Positions 25,901-31,369 of a stretch of 64,000 nucleotides of DNA are shown here, piece by piece (positions within the stretch are counted from its first letter, which is position 1; every line of letters starts with the position of its first letter). Origin of the DNA: Candidatus Peribacteria bacterium (GTDB taxonomy: Bacteria; Patescibacteriota; Gracilibacteria; Peribacterales; Peribacteraceae); NCBI GenBank assembly GCA_020632295.1, contig JACKFU010000001.1, positions 62,001-126,000 of the forward strand, given 5' to 3'. The position numbers were made by a program, and so were the translations under genes. Below the pieces are notes generated by a model that saw nothing but the letters and a program-made list of their open reading frames with translations, did no database searches and was not told where the DNA came from.

Positions 25901-28682
25901 CACCAGATGCTGTCCACGAGAGGTTACCGTTACCGTCTGTTGCGAGGACTTTTCCTGTTCCCGATCCATCACCGAAGGGGAAAATGTAGGTAACACCATT
26001 GATGATGATGCCGCTTCCAAACACTACTTCGTCGTTCAATGTTGCGGTTCCTTCAATGGAGAGTGCTCCTGAAGAAGCGAGGAAGTCTTGCGCTCTGATT
26101 GTCGATCCTGAAAGGGTCTGCGCTTCGACGAGAGTCGCAATGAGTGTCGTTGCTGTAACGCCTTGGAGAGCGGAGGAACCGTTCACCGTGAGGGTACTTT
26201 TGAGCAGTGTCGTGTCTGCTACGGTCAGTCCTCCAGAAGATGTGAGGCCATCTCGTGCTTGAATAACAGCTCCGGAGATGGTGTCGAAGTCGAGGATAGA
26301 ACCAGAGATAGTTGTATTGAGCGCAAAGAAGTTATCACCATTGAGCGTAAGACCTTGTGCAGCTTTTGGTGCATTCGAACCGCCCTGGTCAGCACCACAG
26401 GAGAACGTTTGTGTTGTTGCATCCCAAAGCAATTTTGATGTTGTTGCGTTATCACAATCTGTTAGGTTGAAACCGACAATGGTGTTTCCAGACAGTGTTC
26501 CATGAATGTATGCATCTCCTTCGGTAGCAAGAGAGCCCGAGGAGTTGATGGAACTTATTGCCTGCAGTGTTGCACCTGAGACAGAACCAGAGAAGACAGC
26601 ATCTGTTCCAGTAATTGCTGCTTGGAACGCTGTAAGACCAGCGACGGTGAGTGTGGAGTTAAGAACAGCAGCATGTTCTACGATCAGTGATCCCGACGAA
26701 CTAAGCGCATCTTGCGCATGAATAATTCTTCCACTTGCTGTGCCGAGTACTTCGAGTGATGTTCCTGTCAGTGCAGCATTCAATGAGAGGAAGTTTGAGC
26801 CATCGAGTGAGAGGCCTTGGCCTGGGTAGTAGGAAGAACCGGTATTGAGGTCAGTAGACCACGAGAGGTTTCCATTGCCATCGGTCTTCAAAACTTTTCC
26901 TGTTCCCGATCCATCACCGAAGGGGAAAATGTACGTAACACCATTGATGATGATGCCAGAACCAAAGGTGACTTCGCCTTCAATGACAGCAGATCCCGAG
27001 GAAGTAAGAAGGTCCTGCGCATGAACAGATGCACCAGAGAGCAATACTGTTGCTTCAATCGTTGTTCCAGAGTGTGCTGCGCTTAGTGAGAGGAAGTTAC
27101 CATCTTGTGTTAATCCCTGTCCTGCGTAGGTGGTTGAACCTCCGCTTGTCCAGGTAAGGTTACCGTTACCGTCTGTTCCAAGAACCGTACCAGAGGAGCC
27201 TTGAGCTGCAGGGAAGATATACGTAACACCATTGATGATGATGCCGGAACCAAAGGTGACTTCGTCGTTGAGGGTTACTGCACCAGAAAGTGTGGAGACT
27301 CCTGCAATAACCAACGTACCAGATGATGCGAGGCTGTCACTTGCCCTTACTGTTGCACCTGATAGTGTCGTAAAATTCACAAGTGAACCCGTGATGGTTG
27401 CATTCAGGCTAATAAAGTTTTCCCCATTTTTGGTTAATCCTCTTCCGGCGTACTCTACGGTTCCACCACCTGCTCCAGCATCGGTAGACCAGCTCAAGTT
27501 TCCGTTGCCGTCTGTCTTGAGAACTTTTCCAGAAGCGCTACCATCCCCAATGGGAAAGAGATAGGTAACACCGTTCAGAATCACACCAGAGTTAAAGCGT
27601 ACGTTATCCTCCACAATCAATTTTCCTGATGCGGTAAGAAGTCCGAGGTTCACCAAGTTCTGACCACTCGCATTTCCTGCTGCAAGGTCACCGGAACTTT
27701 CAAGGATCAGAGAGTTATAGATACCCAGCGTAGGACCTGCATCACCTTGTGCACCTGCTGCACCTGCTGGTCCTGCCGGACCTTGTTCACCTGTTGCGCC
27801 GGTTGCCCCAGCAGATCCGCCGCCGCCTCCGCCACCACGACGACTGCCGTTTCCTCTCTCTAAGCTTTGCACATTGCTCTGGTTGATAAACGTCCACTGT
27901 GGCACACCATCGACAACCATAAGGACCTGACCATTTGTGCCAGTAGCAAATCTATCGAAGATACTTGGCGCCGATGCAAACAATCGCTCTGTGTTTGTTG
28001 TGCCACGAATTTGTGGTTGAGATTGTCCTATTTGCTCGGCAAGAGGTGCATTCAATCGGGCAGATCTGCGTTCTGTAACATGCGTTTGAATATTTGCTGG
28101 TTCTTCTGAGAAGAATCTCAGCGTTGTTTTGACGGTACTAGGAATATATTCCTGTGCTGTATGCTCCAATTGGTTTTTTGCTTCAGTCAATGTGGTCTGT
28201 AGAGATGGATCCCACTGATACGCGAGATTTGCACTCAGAAGTTCTAGGGGACTTCTGCCGTTTGACTGGAACAGTACTGCAGCAACAAGAACGGCCATGC
28301 TTCCTGCAAACACATTGTGGAGCGAGAGTAGTCTCTTGTGGGCCTTATGATCTGTCACAAGTTCCTCAAGGTTTTCCTGTTTTTCGCTAGCCTTACGCAA
28401 TTCTTCCTCGCGTCTCTGCGTTGCCTGCTCGACACCTGCCTTAATGAGTCGCGCTGTCTGCGCACGTGAGTATCCTGTCTGACGCTTAATATACTCACGT
28501 ACCATTCCCTTCTCATCACGACTCAGAGATTCATAGTTGAGCGAAAAGAGCAGTTCAAAAATCCACTCTTGTTTTTCAGATTTACTCAGTGCATCCACTG
28601 TACTCTTCCCACCACTCTGTTTGAGAGCTTTGATAATCTCTTCAAGTACTGCCTTAGGCTCATTGTTTGTTTTGTTTTCCAA
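16941..28682 (-). CDS. Giant modular membrane-anchored surface protein (3913 residues)
   Basis: The TTG start follows TACAAT by 8 nt. There is no signal peptide: a cytoplasmic helical domain (1-115, with YIKRQTGYSRAQTARLIKAG) precedes one membrane helix (about 122-140). Outside follow a collagen-like Gly-X-Y run (about 284-316), ten near-identical beta modules built around IIINGVTYIFP and TDGNGNLSW, a block of FG-GAP repeats (about 1047-1397), a LVIVD beta-propeller (about 2404-2690), a C1q-like jelly roll (about 2940-3090), and a DYAEWF...FIGNG segment near 3240 resembling the autoproteolytic/chaperone region of phage tail fibres. The tail ends in DPGAST/GTGATVE repeats. The architecture suggests a long fibre-like adhesin; the binding partner is unknown. 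The first three residues of the TTG start are not independently confirmed. Confidence 0.9.
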   Translation of the reverse strand: MENKTNNEPKAVLEEIIKALKQSGGKSTVDALSKSEKQEWIFELLFSLNYESLSRDEKGMVREYIKRQTGYSRAQTARLIKAGVEQATQRREEELRKASEKQENLEELVTDHKAHKRLLSLHNVFAGSMAVLVAAVLFQSNGRSPLELLSANLAYQWDPSLQTTLTEAKNQLEHTAQEYIPSTVKTTLRFFSEEPANIQTHVTERRSARLNAPLAEQIGQSQPQIRGTTNTERLFASAPSIFDRFATGTNGQVLMVVDGVPQWTFINQSNVQSLERGNGSRRGGGGGGGSAGATGATGEQGPAGPAGAAGAQGDAGPTLGIYNSLILESSGDLAAGNASGQNLVNLGLLTASGKLIVEDNVRFNSGVILNGVTYLFPIGDGSASGKVLKTDGNGNLSWSTDAGAGGGTVEYAGRGLTKNGENFISLNATITGSLVNFTTLSGATVRASDSLASSGTLVIAGVSTLSGAVTLNDEVTFGSGIIINGVTYIFPAAQGSSGTVLGTDGNGNLTWTSGGSTTYAGQGLTQDGNFLSLSAAHSGTTIEATVLLSGASVHAQDLLTSSGSAVIEGEVTFGSGIIINGVTYIFPFGDGSGTGKVLKTDGNGNLSWSTDLNTGSSYYPGQGLSLDGSNFLSLNAALTGTSLEVLGTASGRIIHAQDALSSSGSLIVEHAAVLNSTLTVAGLTAFQAAITGTDAVFSGSVSGATLQAISSINSSGSLATEGDAYIHGTLSGNTIVGFNLTDCDNATTSKLLWDATTQTFSCGADQGGSNAPKAAQGLTLNGDNFFALNTTISGSILDFDTISGAVIQARDGLTSSGGLTVADTTLLKSTLTVNGSSALQGVTATTLIATLVEAQTLSGSTIRAQDFLASSGALSIEGTATLNDEVVFGSGIIINGVTYIFPFGDGSGTGKVLATDGNGNLSWTASGGGGSTYYAGQGLSLNGSNFFSLSAALTGTSLEIYGTASGRTIHAEETLTSSGNIIVEGAVVTRYGLQFLSGASITEVSGFNSAINLPAADLATRGITRLQSEGNLVNIGTIQAGEAHLRTGGTYLAKTDYATGSFPHSVLIRDVNGDGNADLVVANYIGDSLSIYLNNGDGTFAAKVDYSTPADPHDIDIGDLNGDGIPDLATISKSTSVMSVFITAGDGAFENNVDYTTGSDPRSVTIADVNRDGKPDIAVANYTSNTMSIFLNKGNGTFASKVDYATGTAPYFIVSSDVNGDGMPDLAVANSSSTSLSVFINNGNGTFASKVDYATGTTPYSIATGDLNADGYPDLAVANAVSSTASVFINDGDGTFAAKTDYATGTSPRSIAIGDVNGDGYPDLAVTNYSSTSVSIFKNKGNGTFETRVNYTTGTQPVAVDLGDVNGDGKLDLATANYGANTVSVLLNDAKTLLYASAGTGGTVGIGTSAPSEKLEVVGAISGSSIHAQDRLTSSGVTVLEGEVVFGSGIIINGVTYIFPFGDGSSSGKVLKTDGNGNLSWSTDSGAGGGSTEYAGKGLTKNGDNFISLNATITGSLVNFTTVSGATVHAQERLTSSGVTVLEGEVVFGSGIIINGVTYRFPLGDGSASGKVLATDGNGNLSWTAAGGGSTYYAGQGLSLDGSSFFSLNTTISGSILDFDTISGAVIQARDGLTSSGGLTVADTTLLKSTLTVNGSSALQGVTATTLIATLVEAQTLSGSTIRAQDFLASSGALSIEGTATLNDEVTFGSGIIINGVTYRFPLGDGSASGKVLATDGNGNLSWTASGGGGSTYYAGQGLSLDGSNFFSLNATLTGTSLEVLGTASGRIVHAQDELRSSGSLIIDGNADVTGSFTLSQMPTPSNPESPPVYESISTDNSGSNRNSADVTKPSGLSVGDLMLAIAGQFYSSGNISPPAGWTTLDERTQSSIRAEIFYKIADADDVATSAFTFTTNSASHEFAISILRYSNVNAGTPIDVSNYAVSTSSNITVPSVTTTQDNTIVVRALVTIQGITAVPDTQRLISNSTVDLGAGDTVQELAGATGTAQFTNGTASIGSVGYTIAIAPGTDTTPLDPGKNAAVFWLSDGTGGYDSGDINVKLEQSSVTKVIQLFDYAMSAVRSAYINAETGLSSSGALVVKGASTLSGATTLNDEVTFGSGLIINGVTYIFPAAQGSSGTVLGTDGNGNLTWTSGGSTTYAGQGLTQDGNFFSLNAVLTGTSLEVLGTASGRIVHAEDSLTSSGTLVAEGDLTINGSSALQGVTATTIIASLIEAQTLSGSTIRAQDFLASSGALSIEGTATLNDEVTFGSGIIINGVTYRFPGSDGSANQVLHTDGNGNLTWDTDDSGGGSLTAGHGITIDGNSFIYLAATLTGTSLEIYGTASGRHLHAQDSLTSSGTLVIRTTADGDTAIKLTGTGSHTILAASGGSIIHTARGNPTLIGSVASSNNKKVVVAGRYAYVASENNLRVVDVSDPTSPVSVGTSAATNAQGVDVAGRYAYVAGYTDGLEMYDISDPSSPTLTATLPLTNIAWDVAVAGRYAYVADGTAGLQIVDILNPDLPILVGNIDTTAAYGVEVVGRYVYIADGGTGLRIVDVSDPTLPSEVGSYDTSGTAVEVTVDGRYAYVADNSNGLEIIDVSDPTSPSFSGNYPTNASTEQVALAGRYAIIADNTAGVQIIDVLDPTAPVFVGGYDTGNARGITVAGRYIYVADYGSTMQILDLNGLDTPSARIGSLEVHGLNVRGNTQINNNLVVDRGLNVGDGLYVYGQSAIRAFSGAALTLSTKDRFNQTALQVIGVMSGTQVYAADTLRSSGALIVEGTSTFNDEVIFGSGIIINGVTYRFPLGDGSASGKVLATDGNGNLSWTASGGGGGSTYYAGQGLSLNGSNFLSLNATLTGTLLDFQTVSGATLRASSGIVISTDEDAASITLHDITNDKSVTIRTGSGNPNTVVQAELGSMYTDTDTGKIYRNNNGATQWVELTTGSGTIHMAKMTRDAAQTIATATTTKIAFDTEEFDVGNIADATTNDRFDIKKSGKYLVTAYLDLSGIDDGEYLVSHIYKNGSVFSTHAAYSSVTDGFVRSQVTDLLDLTVGDYIELYIYHTEGASVNTETSINNKPRMSVIQIDGNAAGLWSSEASNAEYAGTASGYHLHAQDLLTSSGILVVSSSLKQGSGAVRVTAAEFQTGAYLYGSGAAVLALDGYQGTQSGTTAHIAFGYRSIFDTQLYRHGDAHEGGLVLKTEQTGSTSNALAIVTQNGSANNTVFKVRANGTVTADGSITGGGADYAEWFKSSDVMDNGEVVCIDVAHDNTVERCTKEADANVMGITSTNPAFIGNGFGDIEIMPPGYELIGLIGQIPAKVIIAPYKGDVLNIHPGDALTTASKPGYARRALPGEPTVGVALEAFEGREGDEGVVNVLISRRNSSVTVETVEQEVLDQIAAMEIEDEVEIMVADAVKAIDYSDDILTAVRQQMDSVDIEGIVEQMIADRFGTGALVANSTDDTEVTIDWENILTTIHDEIRTLSGALASQNRDANFDTVGIEENLIIGGDVRAASDLYVDGTLHVEDLFIPGIVTLDGSLNVGGRVTASAFTVNSGATIHGPLTIDGVLMIEGQELDLTGLAGSGGFLNLGNLLVQNALMVMGDMTIEGMADILGDVRIGGSLTVSGALIINENQAGYAVIVKTGTGVDVRFGSGTFPSVPIVTASSDSFVPWRIRNTTGTGFSIQIPEAAPEDITFSWHAMLTQNPNTVRGLPAGVTDVNKAFPVDQYGVPVSSSDIWNACVRSQQPLDDEGQPFNCRRYHDGDNIWRHPDLDIEFTWDPNNERGTRLIIPEGYYLEVIEGEQEGAEVIEETVDATDPGASTDPGASGTGATVEDEGTEVEEVTEVPEVREEEVDATDPGASTDPGASGTGATVEDEGTEVIEEEVDATDPGASTDPGASTDPGASGTGATVELAE
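16960..17260 (-). repeat. DPGAST-type short repeats at the C-terminus of the giant protein
   Basis: 18- to 27-nt units around GCGCCCGGATCGGTTGAW occur in three clusters (about 16978-17032, 17092-17132 and 17214-17252), separated by acidic Glu/Val-rich segments. They encode TDPGASTDPGASGTGATVE. The GC-rich repeat stands out from its surroundings. Confidence 0.9.
20610..21480 (-). other. LVIVD beta-propeller segment of the giant protein
   Basis: About nine repeats of roughly 42 residues with the pattern VAGRYAYVADxxxGLxIVDVSDPTSP. This is the LVIVD repeat of bacterial surface propellers. It is a distinct block between the IIINGVTY modules. Confidence 0.85.
24490..25540 (-). other. FG-GAP/VCBS segment of the giant protein
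   Basis: About seven repeats of the type DVNGDGxPDLAVANxxSxSxSVFxNxGDGTF, each with a calcium-loop DxNxDGxxD. The same fold family as in the gene at 485-1969, but a different subtype. Confidence 0.88.
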
Positions 28683-28690
28683 ATCATATT

Positions 28691-28719
28691 ATTGTATCAA
28701 ATATTTGCATTTCAGACAA
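28691..28719 (-). promoter_or_regulatory. Promoter of the giant surface-protein gene (TTGTCT-17-TACAAT)
   Basis: -35 TTGTCT at 28714-28719, a 17-nt spacer, and -10 TACAAT at 28691-28696, ending 8 nt before the TTG start. It is divergent from the purC promoter. Confidence 0.6.
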
Positions 28720-28731
28720 TAGCTCCTTGGG

Positions 28732-28760
28732 TTGCTATGAGCCTCAGGCTCACTTAGTAT
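28732..28760 (+). promoter_or_regulatory. purC promoter (TTGCTA-17-TAGTAT) with palindrome in the spacer
   Basis: -35 TTGCTA 28732-28737, -10 TAGTAT 28755-28760, 17 nt apart; the -10 ends 6 nt before the ATG. The spacer contains the palindrome TGAGCCTCAGGCTCA (28738-28752), a possible operator. Confidence 0.6.
28738..28752. repeat. 15-bp palindrome, upstream copy
   Basis: TGAGCC-TCA-GGCTCA. Its reverse complement recurs exactly at the purC stop codon (29736-29750), so purC is flanked by an inverted pair. Confidence 0.8.
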
Positions 28761-28766
28761 CAGAGT

Positions 28767-29738
28767 ATGAATACTTCACCTCTGACCCCCTATCTCTCGA
28801 CGACGCTCGATTCCACTCATTTTGAGGGAATTGGCGAAAAATACACAGGCAAAGTACGCGATGTCTACTTTCAAAAAGAGCACCAACGTCGCTTACTCAT
28901 CGCAACAGATCGTCAATCAGCCTTTGATATTAACTGGACAACTATTCCGCTAAAAGGGCAAGTTTTGACTCAAATTAGTGCTTGGTGGTTTGAGCAGATT
29001 AGTGACATTATGCCGACGCAAGTAATTGCTACTCCAGATCCAAATGTCATGGTTGTCAAAGACCTAACAATGGTGCCAGTCGAAATTGTCGTTCGTGCCT
29101 ATCTTACTGGTTCAAGCAAGACGTCCTCTTGGATGAACTACAAAAATGGGGTGCGAAACTACTGCGGCAATACGCTACCGGAGGGAATGGTAAAAAATCA
29201 GAAGTTTGATGATATCATCCTCACGCCAACAACAAAGTCTGAAGATGATGAATTAATTGATAAAAACGGTATTTTGGAGCAGAAACTTGCTACAGAGGAG
29301 CAGTGGGCAGACATCGAGGAAAAAGCATTTGCCCTGTTCCGTCGGGGACAAGAGCTAGCCAATACGCATGGACTCATCCTCGTCGACACCAAATACGAGA
29401 TGGGCTACGACGCAGAGGGCAACCTCACCATTGCCGACGAAGTGCACACCCCAGACTCCTCTCGATACTGGATACAAGAGACCTATGAGGAGCGATTTAA
29501 CCAAGGCGAAGAACCAGACAGTTTGGATAAAGAGTTCTTCCGACTCTGGCTGAGAGAGCAAGGATTTGAGTATGAAGATAAGGCCACCTGGCCCGAGATA
29601 ACTGACGAGGTTCGATGCATGCTTGGCGAGCGTTATATTGACCTTTACGAGCGGATGACCGGACAGAAATTCATACTCCCAGAGCAAGGCGATACTGCTG
29701 CTCGTATCGAGAAGAATTTGGCTGATTATCGGGGGTGA
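28767..29738 (+). CDS. purC: SAICAR synthase (phosphoribosylaminoimidazole-succinocarboxamide synthase)
   Basis: Joins CAIR and aspartate with ATP to give SAICAR, the substrate of PurB encoded at 9.7-11 kb. 323 residues, the longer PurC form. Visible: GKVRDVYF near the N-terminus, LLIATDRQSAFD, VPVEIVVRAYLTGSS, LILVDTKYEMGYD and DEVHTPDSSRYW, the family's substrate and metal-binding blocks. The start is fixed by TAGTAT 6 nt upstream. The stop codon is the first base triplet of a 15-bp palindrome. It is the only gene on its strand here, transcribed divergently from the giant surface-protein gene. Confidence 0.97.
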   Translation: MNTSPLTPYLSTTLDSTHFEGIGEKYTGKVRDVYFQKEHQRRLLIATDRQSAFDINWTTIPLKGQVLTQISAWWFEQISDIMPTQVIATPDPNVMVVKDLTMVPVEIVVRAYLTGSSKTSSWMNYKNGVRNYCGNTLPEGMVKNQKFDDIILTPTTKSEDDELIDKNGILEQKLATEEQWADIEEKAFALFRRGQELANTHGLILVDTKYEMGYDAEGNLTIADEVHTPDSSRYWIQETYEERFNQGEEPDSLDKEFFRLWLREQGFEYEDKATWPEITDEVRCMLGERYIDLYERMTGQKFILPEQGDTAARIEKNLADYRG

Positions 29739-29760
29739 GCCTGAGGCTCATTCCCTTAAT
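29731..29760 (+). terminator. Possible terminator after purC (15-bp palindrome)
   Basis: TGAGCC-TGA-GGCTCA (29736-29750) with flanking GGG/TTCCC, which extends the stem imperfectly, then TTAATTTT. The T-tract is broken, so termination strength is doubtful. Confidence 0.4.
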
Positions 29761-30217
29761 TTTCGCTTGGCAGAGCCAATTGCCAGCCTTCTGCTATTCC
29801 GTGGCTTTCAGCAAATCCAGCAGGAACTTCTAGGGCCAACGGTGATAGTTTTTCGGAGCTATACGTCGAACAAGGGTCTGCCTCACACGGTTGCATGGTC
29901 ATGATGCGAATGACCTTTCCGAGACTATCAAAGAAGAGAATATCGAGAGGAAAATGTGTGTCTCTCATCCAGAATGAACGGACTTGTGCTTCCGGGAAGA
30001 CAAAGAGCATCCCCGCATTGCTTGCAAGTGCCTCATCACGCCCGCTGAGTCCTTTCGTCCACTCATCTTCGGCGTCCGCTACTTCGACAATCAGCTCGAC
30101 GGCTGCCTTATCTGGACCGATAAGAGCGATAGGTTGTGGCCCAGCATTTACAGCGACAGTAGTTCCACAGCCATATAAAAGAAATGCTAAACAAAACAGT
30201 GGGAGTAGTATTCTCAT
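29756..30217 (-). CDS. DUF192-family lipoprotein
   Basis: 153 residues. The N-terminus MRILLPLFCLAFLLYGCGTT has a lipobox (LLYGC), so it is probably a lipid-anchored exported protein. The remainder matches DUF192: an ELIVEVADAEDEWTKGLSGRD entry, MLFVFPEAQVRSFWMRDT, the most conserved part, and PLDILFFDSLGKVIRI. The molecular role of DUF192 is not established. Translation is coupled to rpe by an ATGA overlap. Confidence 0.88.
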   Translation of the reverse strand: MRILLPLFCLAFLLYGCGTTVAVNAGPQPIALIGPDKAAVELIVEVADAEDEWTKGLSGRDEALASNAGMLFVFPEAQVRSFWMRDTHFPLDILFFDSLGKVIRIMTMQPCEADPCSTYSSEKLSPLALEVPAGFAESHGIAEGWQLALPSEN

Positions 30218-30861
30218 GATTGTCGAAGGGAATTGATGGCCATTTTACGATCGCTTGCTCCAAAAATAAAGCTCCCCGAAACAAGATTATTCGCTCCTGC
30301 CTTGACACATTCGGAAGCGGTGTCTTTGTTGATTCCACCATCCATCTGAATCATGAGGTCTGGAAAAGCAGACCTCGCAGTCCTTACGTTGCTCAAGACG
30401 TGCTCTATAAAGGGTTGTCCACCGAATCCTGGGTGCACAGACATGACAAGGAGGAGGTCAATCTCTTCGAGAACATCACCAACGGAATCCAGCGATGTTT
30501 CTGGATTAATCGCAATGCCTGCAGTTGCTCCTCCAGCACGTATGCGCTGAATAAGCTCTTTACGATGCTCCGTATGCGCTACTGCCTCTGCATGAAACGT
30601 GATATTGGCGGCACCAATCTCCAAAAACTCATCGATCCGCTCTGCGGGATTGCTCACCATGAGGTGAATATCAAGCGGCAATGCTGTTTGAATACAACGA
30701 ACTATAGGGGCTCCAAAGCTAATACTTGGCACAAAATGACCGTCCATGACATCAATCTGTAGCCAGTCTGCATAGGGCTCTATGCTGCTGACTTCTTCCT
30801 GAAGATGCGCAAGATCTGCAGAGAGGATGGATGGGGCGATAATGAGCTTTTGCTCAGGCAC
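30214..30861 (-). CDS. rpe: Ribulose-phosphate 3-epimerase
   Basis: Interconverts ribulose 5-phosphate and xylulose 5-phosphate. 215 residues, normal length. TIM-barrel motifs are visible: APSILSADLAHL, WLQIDVMDGHFVPSISFG with metal-site His and Asp, DIHLMVSNP, LVMSVHPGFGGQPFIE, and IQMDGGINKDT, ending in the phosphate-binding NLVSGSFIFG. The start is GTG 30861, because TATTCT ends exactly 6 nt before it. It lies 26 nt downstream of rpiB, the enzyme making its substrate from ribose 5-phosphate, so the pair forms a compact non-oxidative pentose-phosphate unit. Confidence 0.97.
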   Translation of the reverse strand: MPEQKLIIAPSILSADLAHLQEEVSSIEPYADWLQIDVMDGHFVPSISFGAPIVRCIQTALPLDIHLMVSNPAERIDEFLEIGAANITFHAEAVAHTEHRKELIQRIRAGGATAGIAINPETSLDSVGDVLEEIDLLLVMSVHPGFGGQPFIEHVLSNVRTARSAFPDLMIQMDGGINKDTASECVKAGANNLVSGSFIFGASDRKMAINSLRQS

Positions 30862-30867
30862 AGAGGT

Positions 30868-30873
30868 AGAATA
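30868..30873 (-). promoter_or_regulatory. -10 box (TATTCT) of rpe
   Basis: TATTCT on the minus strand ends 6 nt before the GTG start. It lies in the 26-nt gap after rpiB; no clear -35. Confidence 0.5.
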
Positions 30874-30887
30874 CAGGAAATATTGCG

Positions 30888-31322
30888 TTATTCCAGGTCT
30901 TCAATGCGCCGTACGTGTCTGCCTCCCTCAAAATCCGTTGTTAGGAAGATATCAACACATTCCTGTGCGAGATCTAGATCGATCAAACGACCACCGAGGC
31001 TCATGACATTTGCATCGTTGTGCGATCTGGCCAGTTTGGCAGTCTCGGTGCTATAGACAAGTGCACAGCGAATGCCATGGACTTTATTTGCTGCCATGGC
31101 TTCTCCGTTGCCACTGCCACCAAAGATAATGCCAGGGCAGCTATATTCCAGAACCGCTGCACAGCCACGTCGAATGATTTCTGGGTAGTCATCCCCTTCC
31201 ACGAGCTCCGGCTGTACATCGATACTATCAATGCCCTGTGCAAGTACATGTGCTTTTATAGCCTCTTTTAGCTCAAATCCTGCGTGATCAGCTGCCAAAA
31301 CAATACGATCGGGGAGTTTCAT
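30888..31322 (-). CDS. rpiB: Ribose-5-phosphate isomerase B
   Basis: Interconverts ribose 5-phosphate and ribulose 5-phosphate. 144 residues from ATG 31322 (MKLPDRIVLAADHAGFELK), chosen over a longer frame because TAGTAT (31330-31335) ends 7 nt upstream. The phosphate-site loop reads IIFGGSGNGEAMAANKV, with Gly-Gly-Ser and a Glu. That is the actinobacterial/mycobacterial variant, which uses a carboxylate base, rather than the Cys-containing CGTG loop of E. coli RpiB. SHNDANVMSLGGR is also present. Divergent from tpiA and 26 nt upstream of rpe. Confidence 0.95.
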   Translation of the reverse strand: MKLPDRIVLAADHAGFELKEAIKAHVLAQGIDSIDVQPELVEGDDYPEIIRRGCAAVLEYSCPGIIFGGSGNGEAMAANKVHGIRCALVYSTETAKLARSHNDANVMSLGGRLIDLDLAQECVDIFLTTDFEGGRHVRRIEDLE

Positions 31323-31329
31323 TGAGTAG

Positions 31330-31362
31330 ATACTACAGGACTCCAATACATTGTGATACCCT
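31330..31362. promoter_or_regulatory. Divergent rpiB / tpiA promoters
   Basis: Minus strand: TAGTAT 31330-31335, 7 nt before the rpiB ATG. Plus strand: extended -10 TGATACCCT (31354-31362), with TACCCT ending 7 nt before the tpiA ATG at 31370. Both genes start in a 47-nt spacer. Confidence 0.55.
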
Positions 31363-31369
31363 TTGCTCA

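Larger units (their letters stand above)
20150..27640 (-). repeat. Ten near-identical beta modules of the giant gene
   Basis: The DNA word coding IIINGVTY occurs near 20290, 21856, 22310, 23530, 24010, 24310, 25990, 26936, 27226 and 27566, each followed on the minus strand by a TDGNGNLSW-coding segment. Longer blocks are almost identical: about 23560-23850 against 26020-26310, and part of both against 21890-22060. The near-identity points to recent duplication or gene conversion. Confidence 0.92.

Noticed and set aside
16941..28682. Regularly spaced repeats suggestive of a CRISPR array
   Set aside because: The repeats are inside one continuous reading frame, are far longer and differently spaced than CRISPR repeats, and no cas genes occur.
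28300..28682. Transposase gene at the head of the giant gene
   Set aside because: Only the helical N-terminal similarity is present; there is no DDE catalytic domain and no terminal inverted repeats, and the frame continues into the surface protein.
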